64,000 nt of DNA from Hirsutella rhossiliensis (Eukaryota > Ascomycota > Sordariomycetes > Hypocreales > Ophiocordycipitaceae). The position numbers and the translations under genes were made by a program. Location: positions 992,001 to 1,056,000 of the forward strand of contig NW_025408681.1 of the NCBI RefSeq assembly GCF_020360975.1. Reading direction: 5' to 3'. The notes beneath the pieces are model-generated. The model was not told the origin of the DNA and searched no databases. It saw nothing but the letters and a program-made list of their open reading frames with translations. Below are positions 12,353 through 22,050 of this stretch, piece by piece. Each line of letters starts with the position of its first letter. Positions within the stretch are counted from its first letter, which is position 1.

Positions 12353-12464
12353 GTCGGGGAGTCGAAATTCTGGGTATTCCGGTGGTGTGGGGATACTGGT
12401 GGTGAGCACCAACTTTAGGAGGTGGGAGCTTGCGAATTCCAAATAAAGTGGGGCGTGGCACGGG
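12353..12464 (-). repeat. Right terminal inverted repeat of transposon
   Basis: 112 bp, a perfect inverted copy of 10541-10652, ending at the TA at 12465-12466. Confidence 0.95.
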
Positions 12465-12953
12465 TACTCCGTATTCCAACGCCTTACAAGTATTTGGACT
12501 GGACAAGGTATTAGTCAAGATTCAGGGTCAGGGTCCTTTGTGGAAAATGCTCATGTAAATTGCTTGTCCTGGCACAATGTTTGCTGCGCGTACGGTCAAC
12601 GTGCGGCCCAGTACGGGCATTCAACGCCGTAGACGAAGCACTCATCCTGTTCATCGTCTTGTCGTAAGAAAGACCAAGACGAAACAGCTCTGTACCGGTT
12701 TTGGTTCGGCCTCGGCTTCCGAAGCTTTGTCTCGAAGCTATCCACCCACAAAGCTGCTGACTAACGCCGTCAACTGTCCGGACGTCACCACTTGACCCCA
12801 CGCGGAAACGTTACCCGACTTCTCACAGAGATGGGCCCCATCCAAGCAACTTCACACATTTCAAGACAATCACCTCCCCCTTTACTTTACATCCGTGCTT
12901 TTGATTGGTTGCCGTCGTTGCTTCCGCCACTGCTACAGCCCGCCTGCCCAGAG
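12465..12953. other. Upstream region of RRD1
   Basis: 489 bp between the transposon and the RRD1 start codon. No gene is seen. It presumably holds the RRD1 promoter and leader, so the transposon inserted roughly 0.5 kb upstream of the gene. Confidence 0.6.
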
Positions 12954-14397
12954 ATGGCGTCCGCTGCGCCGTTGGGAGCTGCCCCGCTACCCCGTCTCCC
13001 CGCCCTCGACACCATCGACCTCGCCTCCCCGCCGTCCTTTTCCAAGCCCTTGAAGCGTATCAACGAGGGCCACGACGTTGCCCGCTTCCTCAGGAGCCTT
13101 GCCTACCGCGACATTGGCATCTTTGTCCTCCAGCTCAACCGCTCCCTCTGCCCGCGCCACCAGCCCGGCTCCGCCCTGCCCCGCCTCTTCCCCCTCACCC
13201 CCGGGTCGCCGTCGTCGACGCCGTCGGTCCAAGCCCTGCAGCTGCTCCTGTCCGACATTGAGAGCTTGCTCGCCCGGGCCCCGCTGGACCCCGGTCCCAG
13301 GAGGTTTGGGAATACGAGCTTCAGGACGTGGTATGCCCTCGTTGAGGAGAAGCTGCATGACTTGCTCAGCGTCGGCTTGCTGGGTCAAACACTCGGGGCC
13401 GGCGGCGGTACCGCCAGGGAAGAGGTGGCGAGCTATCTGCTTGGCGCCTTTGGGAGCCCCCAGCGGCTAGACTACGGAACGGGCCACGAGTTGAGCTTCC
13501 TGGCCTTTGTTGGCTGCCTGTGGAAGCTAGGCTTCTTCAAGGACGGAAAGCCGGGTGGAGAAATTGAGCGAGAGATTGTTCTCAACGTCATCGAGCCGTA
13601 AGCGCATCAGCACATTTCTCTACAGAACTCGAAAAAGACAGCTAACAGGTCATGCCAGATATCTGCGAGTCGTTCGAAAGCTCATCCTGACATACACCCT
13701 CGAGCCCGCCGGCTCCCATGGCGTCTGGGGCCTCGACGACCACTCCTTCATATCATACATATTTGGATCGGCGCAGTTCACCCGGCCCATATCCGAAACC
13801 GACCTCATGCCCCTCGAGGGGTCTGTCCGGGGCGCCCCCAAGCCCAGCGACGTGACCAATGCGGCCGTCGTCGAGGACCAGCGAGCCACAAACATGTACT
13901 TCTCCGCCATCGGCTTCATCAACGACGTCAAGAAAGGCCCATTTTGGGAACACAGCCCGATTCTGTTCGACATCTCTGGAATCCGCGACGGGTGGGGCAA
14001 GATCAACAAGGGCATGATCAAGATGTTTAATGCGGAGGTATTGTCCAAGTTCCCTGTCGTCCAGCACTTTCCCTTTGGCTCGCTCTTCTCCTGGGATGAA
14101 GATCCAGACGCGCCAGTCCCCACACAGAGCGTACACATGGTCAACCAACCCATGGCCGCCAGTGCAACGCGCCCGCCCATTCCTCCGCCGTCCGCCACGG
14201 GTACCGCCACGCCGTGGGTGCAGGCCACGAGGATGCCCCCGCCATCCACCGGTCCTGGCATTCCCTACTCTCGGGCTCCCCCTGGTCCCAGCACCGGCTC
14301 CTTGGCTTCGAGACCGCAGCGCGGAGACGCCTCAGGGTCGGGATCCGCAGCGGCGCAGATTACGGTGACAAAGGCGCCATGGGCCAAGAGTGGTTGA
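12954..14397 (+). CDS. Serine/threonine-protein phosphatase 2A activator (PTPA), RRD1-like
   Basis: Two exons (12954-13597 and 13659-14397) joined across a 61-nt intron with GTAAGC, a GCTAAC branch and CCAG; 460 residues. PTPA proteins are peptidyl-prolyl isomerases that reactivate PP2A-family catalytic subunits. Family blocks are present in order: [18 protein letters not shown], the signature [13 protein letters not shown], then after the intron [17 protein letters not shown] and [15 protein letters not shown], then [18 protein letters not shown]. The conserved domain covers roughly residues 40-360. The C-terminal 100 residues are a Pro/Ser/Thr-rich tail with TPWV and APWAK-like pieces. The long tail points to the RRD1 rather than the RRD2 paralogue; that choice is moderately sure, the family is certain. 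It converges on the next gene. Confidence 0.93.
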
Positions 14398-14941
14398 GCA
14401 GTGAATGACTGCCGGCCGTGCAAACAGGACGCATCGTGCTTAGATCGAATAAACGGAGAAATATCGAACCTCGGGCCCCACGGCCGACCGCCAACCCAGC
14501 AAAGCTCGGCATGCATGCATGGGCATGTCAGCTTGTCCAAGAATCGCTTGCTCTTCTGGGCCAGATAACTTCACAGCAATGACGCACGTTGTTGGGCCTG
14601 CATTTATTACGCAAAGCGGAGCACGCCCCCGATGAAAAGCAAAAGGCATGTCTTTAACCTATCACGATCATCAAGGCAGCGGGAAAAAAGCAAGACGAAG
14701 ACGCAACGACGGCGAGGTGCGGGGGTATAAAGCTCAGAGCGCATCGCACCGCCCCCCTCTCCAGGGTATCCAGCGAACCAGAGCATAAATGCAGGCAGAA
14801 CAGAATTAACATGAACCGGCTCCCCTCTCATTGTTTCCTCGAGACCCATACCGTCTCGTCCTGGCTAGTTCATCAACCAAGCCTCGACGTTGACAACGCC
14901 AGACTCTGGCATGTCTGCTGCTATGAGGCAGAACGGACCCC
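14398..14941. other. Convergent 3' region
   Basis: 544 bp between the stop codons of RRD1 (plus) and the small Ala/Pro-rich gene (minus). No gene is visible; it should hold both 3' untranslated regions. Confidence 0.6.
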
Positions 14942-15619
14942 CTACGCAGTTGGTGCAGGAGCGGCGGAGGGGACGGCGGCAGCAGCGGAGGCCAGGGCCT
15001 CGTCCTTCTTGTTCTCGGCGGCAGTTGGCTCGGTAGCGGGCGCGGCGGCCGTGGTTGGTGTAGCGTCTGTCTTGGCGGGCTGGGCTGGCGCTGTCGAGGC
15101 GTTAGTCCTATGCCCCACGTGTTTCGCTGTCTGTCGACGACGCATAAGCAATGATGGCTACGTACCTGGAGCGGCCTCCTCTGGCTGCGCTGCCGGCTTA
15201 GCCTCTGTCTTGGCCTCTGCCTTGGCGGGTTCCGTGGCAGGAGTAGGATCAGCTAGAATATTGGATTAGACACGGGTTTGGGGCGGCAGCCCGGCGATAT
15301 CGCGCTGGGGAAGCACGCACCGGCAGGGGCAGGTTCTTGAGGCTTGGTCGGGGATGGAGCGGTGGCAGGCGTTGTGCTGGAAGCAGCAGTAGCTGCGGCA
15401 GCCTCCGCGGGCTTGGGGTCTTCAGCGGGCTTCTGGGTGGCTTGAGCCTCGGCTGGCTTGTCTTGGGTGGACTTCTTTTCCGTCCGTTTCTTGAAAGCGG
15501 CCTTGAGCTTGGCCTTCAGGTTATCAAGGGCACCGAGAGCTGCGAGCGGGGAGTCAGCAACAAGGACGCGGCAGAAGAAAGGAAACAAGACGAGGGAAGG
15601 ACTCACGAATGCCAGGCAT
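14942..15619 (-). CDS. Small Ala/Pro/Lys-rich protein, four exons
   Basis: Exons 15607-15619, 15321-15539, 15166-15252 and 14942-15090 give 155 residues. Each intron has good borders: GTGAGT...CGCAG, GTGCGT...TCTAG, GTACGT...GACAG (the last with a CTAAC branch). The reading phase is kept across all four. The first exon is only 13 nt and encodes MPGI. The conserved part follows at once: LGALDNLKAKLKAAFKKR, an amphipathic basic helix. The rest is low-complexity Ala/Pro/Thr/Glu/Lys, including AKAEAKTEAKPAA. I know this only as a short conserved hypothetical of Hypocreales. A role in membrane or nucleic-acid binding through the basic helix is a guess. The four-exon model explains the sequence better than any single frame here. 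Confidence 0.7.
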
Positions 15620-16896
15620 AGTGAATAGCGGAAGCTGGGCGGCGTCCAGCAACAATGTATGTTCTGCAGATGGCAGTCAGCTCCAGTTGGTGAGCCGGCG
15701 CTGGATAAGCGGCTAGAATGAATGGAGGCGTGGACGTTGGGCGATGTAGACGGCTGAGAGCTGCAAGGCAACGGCGGCAAAACCAGGCAAACGCACCTCT
15801 ACCAAACAGGAATGTACGAGGAGGAGACTTCAGGCGTCGACGAGCGAAGAAGGCAACCGGATTTGCAGGGAGCGGTCAAGAGGCGATGAGGCACCAGGGT
15901 AGAGGGCTGGCTGGCTGGCAGGCGATAGGAGGAGAAGAAAAGAAGAGGAAGAGGAGAGGTTGAGAGGATGGACGAGAAGGATGGACGGCAAGGGGAGGAG
16001 GAAGGGGAAAAGAAACGAGCCAATTGCTTGCTCACGGGGCAAGTACTCGGTACCTGCAAGGCCAACGACGAGGCGACGGGGAGGGGGAAGCTCGCGTGGG
16101 GTGCGTGACAGCGAGTGGTATCCGTAATATTACAGTAGAGGCAACAGGCACCTGCCGGTCAGCTGTCTCAGGTTGGTAGGGGAAGAGGGGTTTGTGGTTG
16201 TGCAGGTAGGATACGGCAAGGCCTCGGTGCAGTACCTAGGTAGGTAGGTAGTTATTACGAATGTGCAGCATTATGCCCACGACAAACTACAAAGCAGGCT
16301 CGATATTAATATCGCAGGGTGCCTTTATTATATGTGTTGGTGATTGCATCAGACTGCCAATGCCTGCCTGCCTGCCTGCGCCACACCTGCAGCAGCAGCA
16401 GCAGCAGCGGCAGCAGCCTGTGGTGTGCAAGGTACTGTACAACCGTGCTGGAGTGGCTGTCGAAAGTACCGTATACGGGCACCACTATCATCGGGAAAAG
16501 GATGCATGTGCGGGGCGGGCCAGAGTCCTCGTGAACTGCTTCATCATCCCCGGTTGGGCCAAGCAGGTGGTTGTGCTAAATTAAGGCCAGTCATCATCCC
16601 GTCGCGTGGCCAAGTCTCCAACGCGGAGAGACAAGGTCTGCAGGCCGGAAAAGGGCGGGTCGCATGTCTGTTGGCAGCCCGGGGTCAGGAAAAGGTGTAG
16701 CCGCCGGTAACCGCCTCGGACTGTACTGTACCACTTGTGTACGGCAGAGGAGAAAAAGGAGGACAAATGCATCATCCTCAGCCGCGTTGCGACCTTGGTC
16801 CAGATATTGCAAAGACGCCACAATGAATAACACATGCACAGTCCTGTATTTGATCATCGAGAGCATGGGAGTAATTGAGGGCAAAAAAATCACCGA
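15620..16896. other. Intergenic region with short tandem motifs
   Basis: This is the promoter side of the small Ala/Pro-rich gene, up to the tRNA. It contains a GGTAGGTAGGTAG run near 16235-16250, a CAG microsatellite at 16390-16416, and GTACTGTAC-type palindromes near 16433 and 16721. I see no convincing coding region. Confidence 0.6.
16390..16416 (+). repeat. CAG-type microsatellite
   Basis: About nine trinucleotide units of CAG with one CGG interruption, in non-coding sequence. Confidence 0.8.
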
Positions 16897-16988
16897 GGGC
16901 CAAACCGTGGATTGAACACGGGACCTCTTGCAGCTGAGCGGAGCGAACCAATCCCAAAGCAAGAATCATACCACTAGACCATTTGGCC
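16897..16988 (-). tRNA. tRNA-Pro (anticodon TGG) with intron
   Basis: Reading the minus strand, the acceptor stem GGCCAAA pairs with TTTGGCC, the discriminator is C, the A box is TGGTCTAGTGG and the B box is GTGTTCAATCC. The anticodon stem CTTGC/GCAAG holds a loop with anticodon TGG. About 20 nt of intron (16933-16952) follows position 37, the usual place. The mature length is 72 nt before CCA addition. A run of seven T (16883-16889) just downstream serves as the Pol III terminator. Confidence 0.95.
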
Positions 16989-17085
16989 GATATCCGACGA
17001 TAAGAATAGCAGACAATAGCCTATTATGAAGGCTGTTGTGTGGCTTGCCTCCCACTTCCACCTTTCATCCAAGGCGACATCGCTC

Positions 17086-18216
17086 TCACATCCTGTCCTG
17101 CAGCCACTCCAGCGCAGTCTGCTGTCCGCCGTCGTTCAGCTCGATGCTGCCCGTCTCGGGCCCCACCTCGACCACCTGCACCCGCCGCTGCACTTGGTCG
17201 TCCTCGACAACCTCCTCGTCCCATTTGCAGCGCTCCTTCATCTCGATGACGCTGACGCTGCGCCTCATCAGCTCCGCAAGCTCCTCCGCCTGCGCTGCTA
17301 GCGAGTGACCCGCCGCCTTGGCCTTCCTCCTCGCCTGCCCGTTCTTGGGAGCCTTTGATGACCTCGGCGGTTGCCGCGACGCATCGTGCAAGAGGAGTGT
17401 TTGCGGGATTTTGAGCGTCGATTTCCGAGGCGGGAAGATGAGGTGTGATTTCCGCGGTGCCTTGGGGGGTGCGGATGGAGCATCTTGGTCGCCCGTCAAG
17501 GCGTCAATCATGGCTGCGTCTTCCGTCGACATGGAAAATGACCGAGGTTGCAGCATTCCCGGACTGTGGAAAAAGAGACTCGGGCTCGCAAAGGGGTCGA
17601 ATAGGTTCGACGGCTTATCGAAGAGACCGGCCATCGCGCCCTGCAGCTTGCGGAGATGAGATGCTTCGTCTAGTTCTGGGGCGGGCATCATGCTTGGGGC
17701 TCTCTTGTTGATGCGATGGTCGGGGAGAAACATGGTCCAGTTGTAAATGCCATTGTAGGCCACGAGACCTCGAACGCCAAACCGGGCGTGGGCATGGGCC
17801 TCGGTCAGGGACAACGAGGTGGCCAGACTGGCGCCGAGGTGAGAGCCGTAGACGTAAATGTCGCGTCTCGAGTTGCCGGGCGGCGCCAGGTTGTCGACCA
17901 GCCAGGCAAAGGCGAAGGCCGTGTCATGGACAGGCATCGGCCAGCACAAAGGAGCCGGGTCCCGCGAGGCGGCAGCCTGCCATCGGTAGTTGATGCTGGC
18001 AACCGGCAAGTCCTCGAGGAATTTGGGGACCCTGGAAACCGACCCGTCGGCGGACGGGAAAGCGGGCAGATGGACCAGGAGCGCGCTCTTGGGCGAGTCC
18101 TGGGGGCTGTTGAAGAGACTGCCCAAGGCGTCAGCGATGTCGGCCGTGGCACCGCCAGCGAGAGGGCAGACAAGGAGTGAACCGACTCTATTGATACGTA
18201 GCTGGCCGAACCACAT
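17086..18216 (-). CDS. Alpha/beta-hydrolase-fold protein, fungal family, no standard Ser nucleophile
   Basis: 376 residues from the ATG at 18216. The N-terminal half has the order expected of an alpha/beta hydrolase: strands around ALLVHLPAF and PVASINYRW, a lid region with HWP-like CWPMPVHDTAFAFAWL, then the elbow YVYGSHLGASLATSLSLTE. The second half includes GLVAYNGIYNWTMFLPDH, a FDPFASPSLFFHSPG segment and a charged C-terminus. In the elbow the residue at the nucleophile position of G-x-Nu-x-G is His, so normal esterase chemistry is doubtful. The family is familiar from filamentous fungi, but its substrate is unknown. An acceptor-like CACTCGCAG lies just upstream of 18216 and the frame stays open to it, so a short 5' exon may be missing. 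Confidence 0.7.
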   Translation of the reverse strand: MWFGQLRINRVGSLLVCPLAGGATADIADALGSLFNSPQDSPKSALLVHLPAFPSADGSVSRVPKFLEDLPVASINYRWQAAASRDPAPLCWPMPVHDTAFAFAWLVDNLAPPGNSRRDIYVYGSHLGASLATSLSLTEAHAHARFGVRGLVAYNGIYNWTMFLPDHRINKRAPSMMPAPELDEASHLRKLQGAMAGLFDKPSNLFDPFASPSLFFHSPGMLQPRSFSMSTEDAAMIDALTGDQDAPSAPPKAPRKSHLIFPPRKSTLKIPQTLLLHDASRQPPRSSKAPKNGQARRKAKAAGHSLAAQAEELAELMRRSVSVIEMKERCKWDEEVVEDDQVQRRVQVVEVGPETGSIELNDGGQQTALEWLQDRM

Positions 18217-19212
18217 GGGACCAGGATCCTTTCCGGGCTGCGAGTGCTAAAGGGTCTTGGCGGGTTCAACGACGGCACGGCGCGAACCACAGGCAGGCAT
18301 GCTGGCATGGACCCTTTTACAGACGCCATTTGCCGCATGTCCGGGTAGAAGTGAGGCTAGCCAAAGGGCCTGGCGGCGGCGATTAGCACCAGATTGTACG
18401 TCAAGACCAGCCAAATCGTCCATACCACGGATCATTGGACCCCTTGCCCGTTGCGAAGGGTTTGCCGAGGTGACGCCACCGCGATACCCAAGATTCGCTC
18501 GTCGCGCGAGATGGCGAGTGGATGCTGCTGCCATGTACTTTACCTAACTGACGGAGTACCTACGGATATCCGTAATACAGTAGGTACGGTAGGTAGAATT
18601 TGAGGCTCCACCTCGCCGGTGCGGTGGATGCATGCACCGGGAGTGGAGCCTGCAGCGGCTCTGGCGGAGCTTGCAGGGCTCGAGCGGGTCCTTGGGGCGC
18701 TGCCGTGGGCCTGTACGTACTCGGTAGAGGCGTAGAGGCACCTTGCATCCACTGGACTGCAGCAGGTTAGATCACGGGCGCATACTAACGGATTAGGAAA
18801 TGCTCGGAACTCAGGCACTCGCAGAGCTTCAGCCTACCAACCTACTTGGCCATCTTCAAACACCGATTCCCGTTCCCTGTCTATGCGCTTGTCGCCGTCT
18901 AATAGCCCTAGCGTCTAAACGCTCCCCCCCTTCTCTTCCTGCCGTCTCCTGTCGTCATCCCCAAGCCGCCTGCTGCCACCGCCGCAGGCCCCGTCCATGG
19001 CTCCATGCACACTCGCCATCCGATACTATCGCGAGCCGACTTCCGCCGTCACCGCCGTCGACTTCTTTGCCCGCCATTCTCTGGGACCAACGTGAGGCTC
19101 CCGTGCCTGAGTCTAATACTGCCTTTCTCTCTGACCCGAGGACCCCGGCCTCTCTGCTTATGCGCCGAGTGCGACTGACCCGACGTTGCGGGAGACGGCC
19201 AACTCTTCCACC
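18217..19212. other. Divergent region between hydrolase-like gene and potassium channel gene
   Basis: About 1 kb between two diverging start codons. It includes a TACGGATATCCGTA palindrome near 18560 and GGTACGGTAGGTA runs. It should hold both promoters and perhaps a missing 5' exon of the hydrolase-like gene near 18240-18540. Confidence 0.55.
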
Positions 19213-21616
19213 ATGGACCTGGGCAAGCCCGGCGACACCATCGACCGTCGTGACCAAGCCGTGGAGAGCCCGATTCAGTCCGGCCTCTGCCGGAAACAGT
19301 CCGAGCTTCTCCGGCAACCCCGTTTTCAAAACGACGATGCTCACCTCAACCCCAGGTATGGCCCCGTTCCCCAGAGCATGCATTCACTCTGCCTGCTAAT
19401 GCCGGCATCTTCAGCCGCTGGTGGTTTGCCTCGTCGGCCTTTCCCATGATTGCCGGCACCCTGGGCCCGGTGGCCTCGGCCTTCAGTATATGTGCCCTCG
19501 TGCGACAGTGGCGCCAGCATTACCCACCCGGCACAGATATCGCCAAGGCCATCTTTGTCCCTGACCCTCCCTGGTAAGCCGAAGCAAAGGCTCTTCTTGC
19601 TTGCCACTGACACGCACCGGCGCAGGCTCATCATCATCAACGCTGTGCAGCTGGTAATGGCCCTCGTATCCAATGCCTTTCTCCTCCTCAACATGGCAAG
19701 GCGGGTTCGCTTTAGCATTGCCCAGCCCATCACAATCGTTGGCTGGTAGGCAAGTTCCCATCTTCGTTCGAGGCCGGCTACTGAGCTCAACGCCTAGGTA
19801 CATATCCGCCTTTTGCCTCCTGGCTCTCGGCGCCACCGCCGCCGGGCCACTGCTCGAAGACCTGGAACACCCCGTCGACGAATACGTCTGGTCCCAGGCC
19901 TTTTACTACGGCATCTGGGCCGCAATTCTCTACTTCGTCGACGCCTCCCTCATGGTAGTGACCTTCTGGGGCGCCTCGTCCGGCCATTACAGCAAAGACT
20001 TCAACCTGACGGCCAGCCAGCGAACCCTCATGCTCCAGACCATCATGGTCCTCATGTATCTCCTCCTGGGCGCCCTCGTCTTCTCCAAAGTCGAGGGCTG
20101 GAGCTACCTCGATGCCGTGTATTGGGCCAACGTGACGCTCTTTACCGTCGGCTTTGGCGACTTTGCCGCCTCGACCAATCTCGGACGGGCGCTGCTGTTC
20201 CCGTATGCGCTCATCGGTGTACTCAGCCTCGGTTTGGTCGTGACCTCGATTCGGAGCTTGATCCTCGACCGCGGCAGGCGTCGGCTGGATGCCCGCATGG
20301 AGGAGAAGAATCGCCGCAGAGTGATACGGACCCTGGCGCGGAAGGGCATTGATGAAATCCTGACTCCCCTCCCACGGGAGCTCAGCATGAACACAGCCGA
20401 GACTGAACCCGATGGTCCGACGCCGAGCGAGTTTGAGCGGCGTCGGTCCGAGTTCGGCTTGATGCGAAAGATCCAAGAAAGGGCCTCGACACGAAGACGA
20501 TGGCTGGCAATGGCAATCTCCACGGGCACCTGGATCCTCCTGTGGCTCGTCGGCGCCGCCGTCTTTCTCAAATGCGAATCGTCGTACCAGCCCTGGACCT
20601 ACTTTGACTCGTTCTACTTTTGCTTCGTGTCCCTGATGACAATCGGCTACGGCGACCGAACACCGGTTTCCAACGCCGGCAAGTCGTTTTTCGTCTTCTG
20701 GTCCCTCTTGGCCCTGCCCACCATGACGGTCCTCATCTCCAACGCCGGCGACACCGTCATCAAATTTGTGCGGGACGGCACCATTCGTCTCGGCAACGTC
20801 ACCATCCTGCCCAGCGACGAGGGGTTCGGCGGAAACATGAAGCATGTTGCCCATCGGCTTACGTGCGGCCGAGCCTTCAAAGAGGCCAGTGCACGCATGC
20901 GGGATATCGAGCAGTCAGATCGTGTGAGCGAGAAGCCGCTGCCTAGCAGCTCCGCGGCCAAGGACGGGACTTCTTCTTCGAATGAAGCATCCAGTCAGTC
21001 CGGGTCTCGCCTACTGGAGACTCAAAGTAGCCGCCAGGGACACCTCGTCGCAACCACCACCGTGGACCGCCGCTCGCTCGCCCGCGTCCGCGACCGACTC
21101 GACAACCTCCCCACCGGCTACGATCTCCGCCTGCTCCTCATTTCCGAGATCCAGAACCTCAGCAAGCACGTGCGGGAAACCGAGCCACGGCGCTACACGT
21201 TTGAAGAGTGGGCGTGGTATCTCGGCCTCATAGGCGAGGACGAGCGCGACCCAGACACGCACCACAAGGCAAAACCTAAGGAGAAGCACCGGCAGAGGCA
21301 CAGGCACAGGAACAAGCACGGGCACGGAAAGCACCGCCATCAGCAGCAACACCAGCGCCAGCAGCAGCACCCGCACCAGGAGCAGCACGAGAGCGACGAG
21401 CATCTGAGCGACGAGCAGCAGGAGGAGCACCCCGAGACGTCGCCGCCTGTCGAGCAGGACGATCGCTTCAAGTGGTCGTGGGTGGGGATCCGCAGCCCCC
21501 TCATGGGCGGGCAGGAGGAGAGCGAGTGGCTCATGGAGAGGCTCATGGACCGGCTGCAGGAGTCGCTGTGGGCTGCCAAGTACGAGGACAAGCAGGATGA
21601 TGTCGACCCGACGTGA
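19213..21616 (+). CDS. Two-pore outward-rectifier potassium channel, TOK1-like
   Basis: Four exons (19213-19355, 19415-19573, 19626-19745, 19798-21616) give 746 residues. The introns are 59, 52 and 52 nt, with GTATGG, GTAAGC and GTAGGC donors. The fold is eight membrane segments with two pore loops. Segments in the first three exons include FASSAFPMIAGTLGPV and LIIINAVQLVMALV. The first selectivity filter is TVGFGDF near residue 257 and the second TIGYGDRTP near residue 422, followed by the last helix LLALPTMTVLISNAGD. TOK channels sit in the plasma membrane and release potassium on depolarisation. The cytosolic C-terminus (about 250 residues) ends in a striking His/Lys/Gln-rich run (about residues 630-675) and an acidic segment. 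The ATG at 19213 is chosen because the frame is closed upstream except through a non-ATG codon. Confidence 0.92.
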
Positions 21617-22050
21617 ACATCTTCTCCCAACCTAACTGTCCTTTCTTTCCCTTTGGGTCTTGTTCACTTGAAGCAGAATAGGTTGCTCCACGTCCCGCCG
21701 CAAAGACATGTTGAAAATCTGGCACGATTACGATGGCATTTGGATACGAATACCACGGAGACACGGGCCCGATATCTTGTCATTCAGTAATAATATAGAT
21801 TAAGTCATTATGCTTTCCGGGCAGTTACCTTCCGGTGCCGGGTCACCTAGCTATCGTACAAAAATTCTATAGCCCCATGCCAGCAAGTAGAAGTCTTTCA
21901 TGTGTATAAAAATACAGCAATAGCAACTGGGAAATGGCAGAGAGGCGGGTTAAAGCCGTTGAAGGGGAAAAGGGGGCTCACGCCCTTCTCGTCCTGCAAC
22001 CCCCTGACCGTTTAAGGTTGGACGTGACGCGGGGTTTCCGGAGAAGAGCA
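21617..22050. other. Convergent 3' region, TOK1-like gene and NOT4
   Basis: 434 bp between the stop codons of two converging genes. AT-rich near 21780-21930. No gene is seen. Confidence 0.6.

Larger units (their letters stand above)
10541..12464 (-). mobile_element. pogo-like Tc1/mariner DNA transposon, complete element
   Basis: A 1,924-bp element bounded by perfect 112-bp inverted repeats that start CCCGTGCCACGCCCC. A TA dinucleotide flanks it on each side (10539-10540 and 12465-12466), as expected for Tc1/mariner target duplication. It encodes one transposase of the fungal pogo/Fot1-like type on the minus strand. Identical repeats imply a recent insertion or recent exchange between the ends. 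There are no nonsense codons of the kind left by repeat-induced point mutation; only two 1-bp deletions interrupt the gene. It sits between the coiled-coil gene and RRD1 and breaks neither. Confidence 0.93.

Noticed and set aside
19787..20854. 355-codon minus-strand frame opposite the potassium channel
   Set aside because: The opposite strand carries two selectivity filters and membrane helices; the antisense frame is a shadow.
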